Source: Pseudomonadota bacterium
GTDB lineage: Bacteria; Pseudomonadota; Alphaproteobacteria; Rhodospirillales; 2-02-FULL-58-16
DNA: 8,087 bases
Assembly: GCA_022572335.1 (NCBI GenBank)
Contig: JACZWD010000121.1
Coordinates: 1-8,087, forward strand
Reading direction: 5' to 3'
Shown here: positions 1 to 7,962 of the stretch, one piece after another
How positions within the stretch are numbered: the stretch's first letter is position 1
How the letters are laid out: every line of letters begins with the position of its first letter
Made by a program: the position numbers and the translations under genes
The notes under the pieces: generated by a model
The model's database searches: none
The model's input: only the letters and a program-made list of their open reading frames with translations
What the model was told of the DNA's origin: nothing

Positions 1-1220
1 CGGTCGGCTCGCGGGCCCTGACCATGGCGGGGGCGCTTGTCATCGCCGCCATTTTCGAGACGGCGGGAGCGATCCTGGCCGGCGGCGACGTGGTCAACAC
101 CATCTCCAAGGGGATCATCGATCCCACCTTGATGCCCGACACCACCACCTTCATCATGGCGATGACGGGGGCGCTTTTGGCGGCCGCGTTGTGGCTCAAC
201 CTGGCCACCTATTTCGGGGCCCCGGTTTCGACCACCCATTCCATCGTCGGCGGCGTGCTGGGGGCCGGGATCGCCGCCACCGGGACCGCCGCCGTGAACT
301 GGGGCACCATGGGCAAGATCGCCGCCAGTTGGGTGATCTCGCCCTTGCTCGGCGGCGTCGTCGCGGCGCTTTTCCTGGCCTTCATCAACTTCGCCATCCT
401 CGACAAGGACGACAAGATCGCCGCCGCCAAACGCTGGGTGCCCGTGCTGGTGGCGATCATGGCCTCGGCGTTCTCCATGTACCTGGCGACGAAGGGGCTG
501 AAAAGAATCTGGACGGCTCCCGCCTCCCTGGTGGCCGGCGGCGGGGTGGTGGTTTTCGTGGCCACCTACCTTCTCGTCAGGGCGTCGGTGGCGCGGCGCT
601 GCCTGACCCTGGAAAACCGCCGCACCGACGTCAACAGCCTTTTCATCATCCCCCTGATCTTCTCGGCGGCGTTGCTGTCCTTTGCCCACGGCGCCAACGA
701 CGTGGCCAACGCCATCGCGCCGCTCGCCGCCATCGTCGACACGGCCTCGTCCGGCGGCATCGCCGGCCGGGTGGAAATTCCCATGTGGGTGATGGTGGTG
801 GGCGCACTGGGCATCGCCACCGGACTGATGCTGTTCGGACCCAGGCTGATTCGCATCGTCGGGGAAAAGATCACCAACCTCAACCCCGTGCGCGCCTACT
901 GCGTGGCGCTTTCGGCGGCGATCACGGTGCTCATCGCCTCGGCCATGGGCCTGCCGGTGAGCTCCACCCACATCGCCCTCGGCGGCGTGTTCGGCGTCGG
1001 TTTCTTCCGCGAATTCCTGGCCAACTACCGCCGCGGCAACTCCTTGCCCCAATCGGTGGGGGCCGCCGCGACACCGGGCTACGAGAAACCGCGGAAGCGA
1101 AAACTGGTCCGCCGCGCGCACCTGGCCACCATCGCTACCGCCTGGCTGGTGACCGTGCCCATGGCGGCGCTGCTGGCCGCCCTGCTGTTCTTCCTCCTCG
1201 ACGCCATCCGCCAGGCCTGA
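1..1220 (+). CDS. pit: PiT-family inorganic phosphate transporter (5' partial)
   Basis: Low-affinity inorganic phosphate permease of the PiT family, probably importing metal-phosphate with protons across the inner membrane. The reading frame is open from base 3 (V-G-S-R-A-L-T before the Met at 24), and these residues continue the family's first signature region, so the Met at 24 is internal and the real start lies upstream of the window. Counting from that Met, the first repeat shows GAPVSTTHSIVGG at 65-77. The second shows the hallmark FAHGANDVANAIAPLAAI at 220-237 and GLPVSSTHIALGG at 309-321, the expected inverted duplication of the family. Multiple hydrophobic segments are visible, including a C-terminal one near 368-393 after a basic stretch (EKPRKRKLVRR). 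The gene converges on the macrodomain gene with two bases between stops. Substrate (phosphate rather than sulfate) is inferred from the family; the class is very secure. Confidence 0.95.
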   Translation, partial: VGSRALTMAGALVIAAIFETAGAILAGGDVVNTISKGIIDPTLMPDTTTFIMAMTGALLAAALWLNLATYFGAPVSTTHSIVGGVLGAGIAATGTAAVNWGTMGKIAASWVISPLLGGVVAALFLAFINFAILDKDDKIAAAKRWVPVLVAIMASAFSMYLATKGLKRIWTAPASLVAGGGVVVFVATYLLVRASVARRCLTLENRRTDVNSLFIIPLIFSAALLSFAHGANDVANAIAPLAAIVDTASSGGIAGRVEIPMWVMVVGALGIATGLMLFGPRLIRIVGEKITNLNPVRAYCVALSAAITVLIASAMGLPVSSTHIALGGVFGVGFFREFLANYRRGNSLPQSVGAAATPGYEKPRKRKLVRRAHLATIATAWLVTVPMAALLAALLFFLLDAIRQA

Positions 1221-1222
1221 CG

Positions 1223-1738
1223 TCAGCTAATCTCCTTCAACGCCGCCTCGTGGGCCTCCACCGAGGCCCGGCCGAAGCAGCAGAAGATCACCGTCTCCAG
1301 GACCTCGTCTCCGGCCAGGAAACCGGCCGCGGTGTCGACCGCGATGCGCGCCGCCCGGTCGGGTGGAAAGCGGTAGACACCGGTGCTGATGGCGGGGAAG
1401 GCGATGGTTTTCAGCCCATGGGCCGCGGCCAGTTCCAGGGAGTTGCGGTAGCACCCGGCCAACAGGCCGTCCTCGCCCCGGCCGCCGCCGTGCCACACCG
1501 GCCCGACGGTGTGGATCACGTGCCTGGCCGGCAGCCGGTATCCCTTGGTGATCCTGGCCTCGCCGGTGGGGCAGCCGCCGAGCGCCCGGCATTCGTCCAC
1601 CAACCCGGGCCCCGCGGCGCGGTGTATGGCGCCGTCCACCCCGCCGCCGCCGAGCAAGCGTTCGTTGGCGGCGTTGACGATGGCGTCGACCTGCAGTTTG
1701 GTGATGTCGCCCTCGACGATGGTGATCCGTTCGCCCAT
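1223..1738 (-). CDS. YmdB-like macrodomain protein, O-acetyl-ADP-ribose deacetylase
   Basis: A single-domain macrodomain protein of 171 residues, close in length to E. coli YmdB (177). Members hydrolyse O-acetyl-ADP-ribose, made by sirtuins, to ADP-ribose and acetate, and some remove ADP-ribose from acidic residues. Visible motifs in order: GDIT (10-13), DAIVNAAN (18-25), the glycine-rich loop GGGGVDGAIHRAAG (30-43), CPTGEA (56-61), HTVGPVW (76-82) and PAISTGVYRFP (115-125). Asn25 and Asp35, the catalytic pair reported for E. coli YmdB, fall at the same numbers here, so the enzyme should be active. The ATG at 1738 is preceded by GGGAGG about eight bases upstream. The stop of ampG is 38 bp upstream on the same strand, so the two are probably co-transcribed. 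YmdB also inhibits RNase III in E. coli; nothing here tests that role. Confidence 0.93.
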   Translation of the reverse strand: MGERITIVEGDITKLQVDAIVNAANERLLGGGGVDGAIHRAAGPGLVDECRALGGCPTGEARITKGYRLPARHVIHTVGPVWHGGGRGEDGLLAGCYRNSLELAAAHGLKTIAFPAISTGVYRFPPDRAARIAVDTAAGFLAGDEVLETVIFCCFGRASVEAHEAALKEIS

Positions 1739-1776
1739 GGTCGGTCCCTCCCGGCGCCCCCCCGTGTCCTATAATC

Positions 1777-3108
<1,332 letters not shown>

Positions 3109-3111
<3 letters not shown>

Positions 3112-3125
3112 GGGGCGTCCCCGTG
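3109..3125 (-). promoter_or_regulatory. Hairpin covering the ampG start codon
   Basis: On the transcribed (minus) strand the bases read CACGGGG-ACG-CCCCGTG, a perfect 7-bp, GC-rich inverted repeat with a 3-nt loop. The last three bases of the right arm are the GTG start codon of ampG, and the GGGG of the left arm is the only purine-rich run in the position expected for a ribosome binding site. If folded in the mRNA, both would be hidden from the ribosome. The structure is seen directly; a regulatory role is inference. Confidence 0.45.
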
Positions 3126-3207
3126 GGCACGGGCGGTGATGGTGCGCGGGTCCACTGTCGGTCTCCCGTTTACCAATCCCGGACGTGCCCCGCGGTCCCC
3201 AACGCCG

Positions 3208-4200
3208 TCAACCAAGCTTCCGTGCGACCAGACGTTTAAGCGAGGTGTCGGGACGGGCGCCGACGTGGCCGATGACCTCGGCCGCGGCGATGCCGCCGAT
3301 GCGCGCGCAGGCGGCGAGCCCGAAGCCGTGGGTGAGGCCGTACAGGAACCCCGCCGCATAGGCATCGCCGGCCCCGGTGGTGTCCACCACCCGGTCCACG
3401 GGCTCGGCGTCGATGACATGGGTCTCGTCGCCCGATACCACGACCGAGCCCTTTTCGCCGCGCGTCAGCGCCGCGATCCGGCAATGGCCGCGCACCCGTT
3501 GCAGGGCCGCATCGAAGGTGTCTTCGCGGTAGAGCGACGTGATTTCCGCTTCGTTGGCGAACAGCACGTCCACGTGGTCCTCCAGGAGGTCGAGGAATTC
3601 GGCCCGGTGGCGCTCGACGCAGAACGGATCGGAGAGGCTGAGCGAAACCATGCGGCCGGTGTCGTGGGCCACCGTGGCCGCCTTGAGATAAGCCTCCTTG
3701 GCCTTCGGCGGGTCCCACAGGTATCCCTCCAGATAAGTAAACCGGGCGGCGGCGATGATGTCGGGGTCGATGTCCCCGGGCGCCAGTTCGGCGGACGCGC
3801 CGAGGCAGGTCTGCATGGTGCGCTGGGCATCCGGCGTGACCAGGATGAGGGACCGGGCGGTGGGCGCGCCGTCCCGGAGCGGCGGCGTGTCGAAGGTGAC
3901 GCCGAGGGCGCGGATGTCGTGGCGGAAGACGTCTCCCAACTGGTCGTCGCAGACCTTGCCGACGAAGGCGCCGGCGCCGCCGAGCGACGCCAGCCCGGCG
4001 ATGGTGTTGGCCGCCGAGCCGCCGGAACACTCGACCGCCGGCCCCATGTGCGCATAAAGCCGGTTCGCCGTAACGGGGTCGACCAGGGTCATGGCCCCCT
4101 TGGCCAGGGCGTGCTCGGCCAGGAACCCGTCATCGGCATGGGCGAGAACGTCGACGATGGCGTTGCCGATGCCGACCACGTCGAACCGGGTCTCCGCCAT
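3208..4200 (-). CDS. PfkB-family kinase, probable adenosine kinase
   Basis: A ribokinase-fold sugar/nucleoside kinase of 330 residues, most like the adenosine kinases annotated in alphaproteobacteria (adenosine + ATP to AMP + ADP, purine salvage, cytoplasmic). The N terminus FDVVGIGNAIVDVLA (6-20) is typical of this subgroup. The substrate-side GGSAANT motif is at 60-66, FANEAEI is at 214-220, and PfkB signature 2, DTTGAGDAYAAGFL, is at 273-286 with Asp279 as catalytic base and the GAGD anion hole intact. I chose ATG at 4200 over the in-frame ATG at 4227. From 4200 the protein begins MAETRFDVVG as in relatives, and GGAG/AAGAG lie just upstream (about 4206-4214); the longer form adds an odd arginine-rich tail. 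A promoter-like pair lies 39-66 bp upstream, making this the likely first gene of a kinase-ampG-macrodomain operon. Exact substrate among PfkB members is inferred, not proven. Confidence 0.88.
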   Translation of the reverse strand: MAETRFDVVGIGNAIVDVLAHADDGFLAEHALAKGAMTLVDPVTANRLYAHMGPAVECSGGSAANTIAGLASLGGAGAFVGKVCDDQLGDVFRHDIRALGVTFDTPPLRDGAPTARSLILVTPDAQRTMQTCLGASAELAPGDIDPDIIAAARFTYLEGYLWDPPKAKEAYLKAATVAHDTGRMVSLSLSDPFCVERHRAEFLDLLEDHVDVLFANEAEITSLYREDTFDAALQRVRGHCRIAALTRGEKGSVVVSGDETHVIDAEPVDRVVDTTGAGDAYAAGFLYGLTHGFGLAACARIGGIAAAEVIGHVGARPDTSLKRLVARKLG

Positions 4201-4238
4201 GGCCGCTCTTCTCCTCATCCGCCCCACCGGCCGGGCGC

Positions 4239-4266
4239 AGTATAACGGCGGCGCAAGGCGTCACAA
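4239..4266 (-). promoter_or_regulatory. Sigma70-like promoter for the kinase-ampG-macrodomain operon
   Basis: On the minus strand TTGTGA (4266-4261; four of six matches to TTGACA) is followed after 16 bases by TATACT (4244-4239; five of six matches to TATAAT). Transcription would start near 4232, giving a leader of about 32 nt before the ATG at 4200. It lies in the 134-bp divergent gap between the kinase and the 528-residue membrane protein. The match was made by eye; it is unusual in such GC-rich DNA, which adds some weight. Confidence 0.5.
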
Positions 4267-4334
4267 GGGAGGGGTTGCGCGCCGCGCCCTTTCCATTAGC
4301 CGGCTGCCGGCCAAGGTTGTAAAACTGAGGCGCC

Positions 4335-5921
4335 ATGACCATCGAGCCGGAAAACGAGGCCGAGCGCCTGTTGTTGGAGAAGGCGCAAAGCGGCGGGCGT
4401 GCGGACGTGTCGGACCTTTCGGACCCCACCGTCCGTGCCGCCTTGCTTTACGGCCTGTGCGTCCACCCGGACGACCACGGTGTTGGCCCCAAGGGCATTA
4501 AACTCCGAGGCGCGCGCGTCACCGGCAAGCTAGATTTCGAGGGGACCACTGTGGTCCGTCCCGTTTGGCTGTGGAAGTGCCACTTTGAGGCGCCCATCAT
4601 TTTGCGTGATGCCCGCACCCGCACGGTGGGTTTCGACGGAAGCACCGTGCCGGGCATCAGCGCAGATAGGTTACGGACGGAAGGGATGCTCTCTCTGCGT
4701 GGGGTTAAGATCAAAGGGGAAGTCAGGCTTATCGGCGCCAACATTAACGGCAACTTCACGTGCAGCGCCGCCACGCTTGAAAACCCTGGCGGCAATGCCC
4801 TGAACGCCGACGGTATCACGGTCACCGGAGATGTCTTTCTAGACCGGGGCTTCGCGGCCAAAGGCGAAGTCCGCCTGATCGGCAGCAAAATCGGCGGTAA
4901 CCTCGTGTGCAGAGAGGCCACGTTTAATAACACCAAGAAAGATGCACTGAGCCTTGACAGAGTTACGGTGCGTGAAGACATATTTCTCGACGAGGGCTTC
5001 AAAGCCAAAGGTAACGTCCGCCTTCTCGGTGCCCGGATCGAAGGTGGTCTTTCGTGCGACGACGCCACCTTCGACGCCGGGTCGCCGGACGAAGACGCTT
5101 TCAGCGCCGGACGGATGAACGTGCAGGGCCTGTTCGAGTGGCGCCTTGAACGCGCCCCGGTCGGCGTTGTGAGCCTCGATCATGCCCATGTGGGGCGACT
5201 CGTGGATGACGCCCGGAGCTGGCCTGCGCCGGGCAGGCTGAACTTGGACGGCTTCACGTACGACTCCTTGGCTGGAAACGCGCCGGTGGGTTGGCGGGAG
5301 CGTCGCAGATGGCTGGAATTACAGTGGCACGAGGACTTCCGCCCCCAGCCTTACGAGCAACTCGTGGCTGTTCTCCGGCGCATGGGGCACGACCGCGACG
5401 CGCGCCAGATCGCCATTGCGAAGCAGGACGCTTATCTGAAAAAGGGCGATCCGAGCCGTCGCCGACGACTGTGGATGGGTTTCCTGCGCATCACTATCCG
5501 TTACGGGAATGAGCCCTGGAGAGCCTTGGGTTATATGGCGTTTGCCGTCTATTTTGCCTGGATGATTTTTACCAATGCCTATCATTACGGCTTCATGCAT
5601 CCATCCAAGGAGAGGGTCTATCTCCATGACTGCTACACAGGGCAAATGAGTAGATGCAAGGGATGGAGCACATTCGACAGGCGCTGGTCGGGGGACCCAA
5701 TCCAACTGCCCGCCGATTACCCGGAATTCAATTCCTTCATCTATTCCGTCGACACGTTCCTCCCCATCGTCGATTTGCACCAGGAAAATTACTGGCTGCC
5801 CAGGGGCGATGGCGATTGGGGATGGTTTTTCCGTTTATACCTCTGGCTCCATATCGTCGCCGGGTGGGTTTTAACGTCGGTTGCCGTCGCCGGCCTGACG
5901 CCCCTCATCAAGAAGGACTGA
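4335..5921 (+). CDS. Unknown-function membrane protein with three 49-residue repeats and two C-terminal TM helices
   Basis: I do not recognise a defined function for this 528-residue protein; similar proteins are usually labelled hypothetical, pentapeptide-repeat-like or (weakly) oxidoreductase. After a helical N terminus (about 1-50), residues 55-280 are beta-rich. Three units spaced exactly 49 residues begin GEVRLIGANINGNFTC (128), GEVRLIGSKIGGNLVC (177) and GNVRLLGARIEGGLSC (226), with ITVTGDVFLDRGF/VTVREDIFLDEGF between them, suggesting a solenoid. A charged helical linker follows (318-385, with QPYEQLVAVLRRMGHDRDAR). TM1 is about 396-418 and TM2 about 500-522. Between them lies a loop with Cys433, Cys441 and FIYSVDTFLPIVDLHQENYW (468-487). 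RRRR before TM1 and KK after TM2 place both ends in the cytoplasm and the loop outside. ATG at 4335 has GAGG close upstream, a short spacing. GC is clearly lower than its neighbours (hand-counted 60-base blocks 45-63% against 68-77%), so recent transfer is likely. It stands alone on its strand after a divergent gap. Confidence 0.85.
   Translation: MTIEPENEAERLLLEKAQSGGRADVSDLSDPTVRAALLYGLCVHPDDHGVGPKGIKLRGARVTGKLDFEGTTVVRPVWLWKCHFEAPIILRDARTRTVGFDGSTVPGISADRLRTEGMLSLRGVKIKGEVRLIGANINGNFTCSAATLENPGGNALNADGITVTGDVFLDRGFAAKGEVRLIGSKIGGNLVCREATFNNTKKDALSLDRVTVREDIFLDEGFKAKGNVRLLGARIEGGLSCDDATFDAGSPDEDAFSAGRMNVQGLFEWRLERAPVGVVSLDHAHVGRLVDDARSWPAPGRLNLDGFTYDSLAGNAPVGWRERRRWLELQWHEDFRPQPYEQLVAVLRRMGHDRDARQIAIAKQDAYLKKGDPSRRRRLWMGFLRITIRYGNEPWRALGYMAFAVYFAWMIFTNAYHYGFMHPSKERVYLHDCYTGQMSRCKGWSTFDRRWSGDPIQLPADYPEFNSFIYSVDTFLPIVDLHQENYWLPRGDGDWGWFFRLYLWLHIVAGWVLTSVAVAGLTPLIKKD
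4716..5156 (+). repeat. Three tandem 147-nt (49-residue) coding repeats
   Basis: Units begin at 4716, 4863 and 5010, exactly 147 bases apart. The similarity is strong in the protein (G-[EN]-V-R-L-[IL]-G-x-x-I-x-G-x-[FL]-x-C) but diluted in the DNA, so this is an old internal duplication kept in frame rather than a recent repeat. The third unit decays after its first half (DAFSAGRMNVQGLFEW replaces the expected strand). Confidence 0.7.
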
Positions 5922-6037
5922 TTGCCGCGCCGCGCCCGTGCGCGCCCGACGGCCCCTATCCCCTTGCCCGGGCCGACGGCGGCGGCTAAACAGACCGTCC
6001 GCGGGAAAACCCCCTGGCGAATATCCGGAGCGTCGAC

Positions 6038-6709
6038 GTGTTGGGCGCCTTTTTCAAGGCCATAGGCCAGCTTGGTGATCCCGCCCTCAGGCGCGTCGTG
6101 TGGACCGGCCTGGGCATTTCTCTGGGCGTCTTCGCCGGCCTGTGGGCGGCCGTCGGGTATGTGCTGGCCAACACCGCCCTGTTCGAGAGCGGTTGGCTGG
6201 AAGCGCTGGCCGACGTGGCGGGGGGACTGACGGCGCTGGTGCTCACCTGGCTCCTCTTCCCGGGCGTGGTCAGCGTGGTGATCGCCGTCCTCCTGGACGC
6301 CGTCGTGCGCGCCGTGGAAGCCCGCCATTACCCCCATCTGCCGGAAGCGCCGGGCGCGGGCGTGGCCGCGACCGTGCTCACGGCGGCGAAGTTTTTGGGG
6401 GCGCTGGTGGTCCTCAACACGGCGGCCCTGCTGTTTCTTTTGGTGCCGCCGGTTTTCCCTTTTGTTTTCTACGCCGTAAACGGCTATCTTCTGGGCAGGG
6501 AATACTTCGAGCTGGTGGCCCTGCGCCGGGCCGGGAACGCCGAGACCCGGGCGCTGCGGAAGGCGCACCGGGGACAGCTTTTCCTCGCCGGCCTGGTCAT
6601 CGCCCTGCTTCTGACCGTGCCGGTGGTGAATCTGCTGGCCCCCGTCACCGCCACCGCCGTCATGGTGCACCTGTTCGAGCTTTGGCGGACCCGCGGGCAG
6701 GCGGCGTAG
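6038..6709 (+). CDS. EI24-domain (CysZ-like) integral membrane protein
   Basis: A 223-residue inner-membrane protein of the EI24/CysZ superfamily. Hydrophobic helices are visible at about 22-46, 59-90 (probably two close segments or a re-entrant pair), 113-145 and 181-213. The stretch between the third and fourth contains NGYLLGREYFELVALRR (148-164), the most characteristic motif of the EI24 family. CysZ members transport sulfate; many alphaproteobacterial EI24 proteins have no demonstrated substrate, and no cysteine-biosynthesis gene is nearby, so I do not call it a sulfate transporter. The start is GTG at 6038, immediately followed by TTG, with GGAG seven bases upstream (6027-6030). The bactofilin gene starts 33 bp after the stop on the same strand, so co-transcription is likely. 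The 116-bp gap before it holds no gene and no clear promoter or terminator. Confidence 0.83.
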   Translation: MLGAFFKAIGQLGDPALRRVVWTGLGISLGVFAGLWAAVGYVLANTALFESGWLEALADVAGGLTALVLTWLLFPGVVSVVIAVLLDAVVRAVEARHYPHLPEAPGAGVAATVLTAAKFLGALVVLNTAALLFLLVPPVFPFVFYAVNGYLLGREYFELVALRRAGNAETRALRKAHRGQLFLAGLVIALLLTVPVVNLLAPVTATAVMVHLFELWRTRGQAA

Positions 6710-6742
6710 CCGGGCGGGCCCGGGGTGGAGGGAAAAAACGCC

Positions 6743-7354
6743 ATGTTTGGGAAAAAACACGACGACGGCGGCGAGACCAAGGCCCAAGGGGACGAGGGCA
6801 CCCGGGAATTCGAGGCGCCGCCCTTGAAGCCGTTTTCCAAGAAGGGATCGCACACGCCGGGGCAGGCCGCGTTTCGTCCCGAGATTCCGCGCCGCGTGGT
6901 CGAGATTCCCGGCTCGCCCAGGCGCATCGATCGGGGCCGGCCCGTAGGCGCCGCGAACAAGAAGCTGATTGTCGGACAGGACATCCACCTGAGCGGCGAG
7001 ATCACGTCGTGCGACAGGCTGGTGGTCGAGGGCCGCGTCGAAGCGTCGCTCACCAACGCCCGTGTCATCGAGGTCGCCCCCAACGGATTCTTCAAGGGTG
7101 ACGCCCAGGTGGAAGAGGCCGACATCAGCGGCCGGTACGAGGGCACGTTGATCGCCTACGACAAGCTGACCGTGCGCACCGGCGGCCGGGTCAGCGGGTC
7201 CATACGCTACGGAATCATCGTCATCGAATCCGGCGGCGAGATCTCGGGCGACATGCACGCCCTGAGCCAGGAGGAGCAGGCGGAAGCGCGGGGAACGCCG
7301 GAAACACCGGACGAGACCCCGGAAAAGTCCACCGTATCACCGGAGAAGGCGTGA
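6743..7354 (+). CDS. Bactofilin (polymer-forming cytoskeletal protein)
   Basis: Bactofilins self-assemble without nucleotide into membrane-associated filaments that scaffold cell-wall enzymes, stalks, polarity factors or chromosome anchors. The 203-residue product has the expected layout. A short N-terminal MFGKKHD resembles the MF-[KR]-rich membrane-targeting peptide described for bactofilins. A disordered linker follows, containing FRPEIPRRVVEIPGSPRR (44-61). The beta-helical core (DUF583, about 73-173) runs from KKLIVGQDIHLSGEI to IESGGEISGDMH, with glycine-spaced short strands. A charged, proline-rich tail ends it. I chose ATG at 6743 rather than the in-frame GTG at 6725: it gives the membrane-targeting start, and GGAGGG at 6727-6732 then serves as ribosome binding site. 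The next gene overlaps the stop by four bases, and an EI24 membrane protein gene lies 33 bp upstream. Which wall or polarity factor it scaffolds cannot be told from here. Confidence 0.93.
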   Translation: MFGKKHDDGGETKAQGDEGTREFEAPPLKPFSKKGSHTPGQAAFRPEIPRRVVEIPGSPRRIDRGRPVGAANKKLIVGQDIHLSGEITSCDRLVVEGRVEASLTNARVIEVAPNGFFKGDAQVEEADISGRYEGTLIAYDKLTVRTGGRVSGSIRYGIIVIESGGEISGDMHALSQEEQAEARGTPETPDETPEKSTVSPEKA

Positions 7355-7908
7355 GCCGGACGCCGTTTTTCCCGTCTCGACGTTTGCCGCGGCGGCCGCT
7401 GGCAGCGGCGGCGGCGGTGATCGTCCTCGCCGCCGCCTGCGAGCCTGCTCAGCCGCCGAAGGCTATCGATTTTTCCGCCACGGAGGCGCCGGACGCAGAG
7501 GCCCCCGCCGCGCCCGCGGAACAAGCGCGGGAGGCGCCGACGCCGGAAACCCCGGCTCCGGCCCCGGCGCCCCGGAGCCTGCCGGACCTGGCCATGAGCC
7601 AGGATGTGCGCGGGCGTGACATCGTTCCCGGTCCCGATCGCGTGCCGGCCCCCCGCATCCTGCTCGGCCTCGAACACCAACAGGTGATGGCCCTCTTGGG
7701 AGAGCCGTCCTTCAAGCGGCGCGACGACCCCGCCCAGATCTGGCAGTACCGGGACAGCATCTGCATCCTCGATGTCTTCCTTTACCGGCCCGACGGCGGC
7801 GGCGCCTACCGGGTGACCCACGTGGAGGTCCGTGGCCACGGCGTGATCAAGGTTTCCCGCGAGGATTGCTTCCTGCGCCTGCTGACGCCGCGGGACGCCG
7901 CCGGCTGA
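7351..7908 (+). CDS. Exported probable lipoprotein, unknown function (BamE/SmpA-like motif)
   Basis: A 185-residue secreted protein that I cannot assign to a named function. A basic start (SRRLPRRP, 9-16) and a hydrophobic stretch (17-29) lead to Cys30, giving a signal peptide with a lipobox-like LAAAC. The -3 residue is Ala, with Leu at -4, so lipidation is probable rather than certain; an AAA site for signal peptidase I is the alternative. Glu at +2 favours outer-membrane sorting. Residues 31-78 are a flexible Ala/Pro/Glu linker. The folded part (about 100-180) begins PRILLGLEHQQVMALLGEPSFKRRDDPAQIWQY, which resembles the G-x5-V-x2-LLG-x-P opening of BamE/SmpA-type domains, and holds two cysteines (138, 173) that could pair. 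The GTG start at 7351 overlaps the bactofilin TGA as GTGA, with GGAG five bases before the aligned start region, so translation is coupled to bactofilin. Confidence 0.75.
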   Translation: MSRTPFFPSRRLPRRPLAAAAAVIVLAAACEPAQPPKAIDFSATEAPDAEAPAAPAEQAREAPTPETPAPAPAPRSLPDLAMSQDVRGRDIVPGPDRVPAPRILLGLEHQQVMALLGEPSFKRRDDPAQIWQYRDSICILDVFLYRPDGGGAYRVTHVEVRGHGVIKVSREDCFLRLLTPRDAAG

Positions 7909-7924
7909 GCCGGCAAGGAGGCCG

Positions 7925-7939
7925 CCCTTATACCAAGGG
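7925..7939. repeat. Small hairpin CCCTT-ATACC-AAGGG
   Basis: A perfect 5-bp inverted repeat with a 5-base loop, 16 bp after the lipoprotein stop. Its right part (TACCAAGG, 7931-7938) recurs in the left arm of the large palindrome at 7968-7975 and inverted at 8044-8051. There is no T-tract, so it is not a canonical terminator. It may be the outer part of the same element. Confidence 0.4.
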
Positions 7940-7962
7940 GCGCTGATCATGACCCATAGAGA

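Noticed and set aside
191..1774. Long + strand open frame (527 codons) across pit and the macrodomain gene
   Set aside because: The product is an Arg/Gly/His-rich string with no recognisable motif, as expected for an off-frame reading of very GC-rich genes, and it spans two genes with clear family signatures.
4201..4227. Nine-residue N-terminal extension of the kinase from ATG 4227
   Set aside because: MGRMRRRAA is unlike kinase N termini, and the bases encode the purine-rich ribosome binding site of the ATG at 4200.
4299..4325. Promoter or hairpin just before the gene at 4335 (GCCGGCTGCCGGC and TAAAAC)
   Set aside because: The hairpin has only four pairs, and a TAAAAC -10 element would place the transcription start almost on the ATG with no convincing -35.
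5950..5975. CGGCCC/GGGCCG inverted repeat as a terminator after the 528-residue protein
   Set aside because: Only six pairs with a 14-base loop, no T-tract, and such repeats are frequent by chance in GC-rich gaps.
6725..6742. Upstream GTG start for the bactofilin
   Set aside because: These bases contain the GGAGGG ribosome binding site for the ATG at 6743, and the longer form would bury the MFGKK membrane-targeting start.
5789..7258. 489-codon - strand frame antisense to the EI24 and bactofilin genes
   Set aside because: Crosses three well-supported + strand genes and has no recognisable domain.
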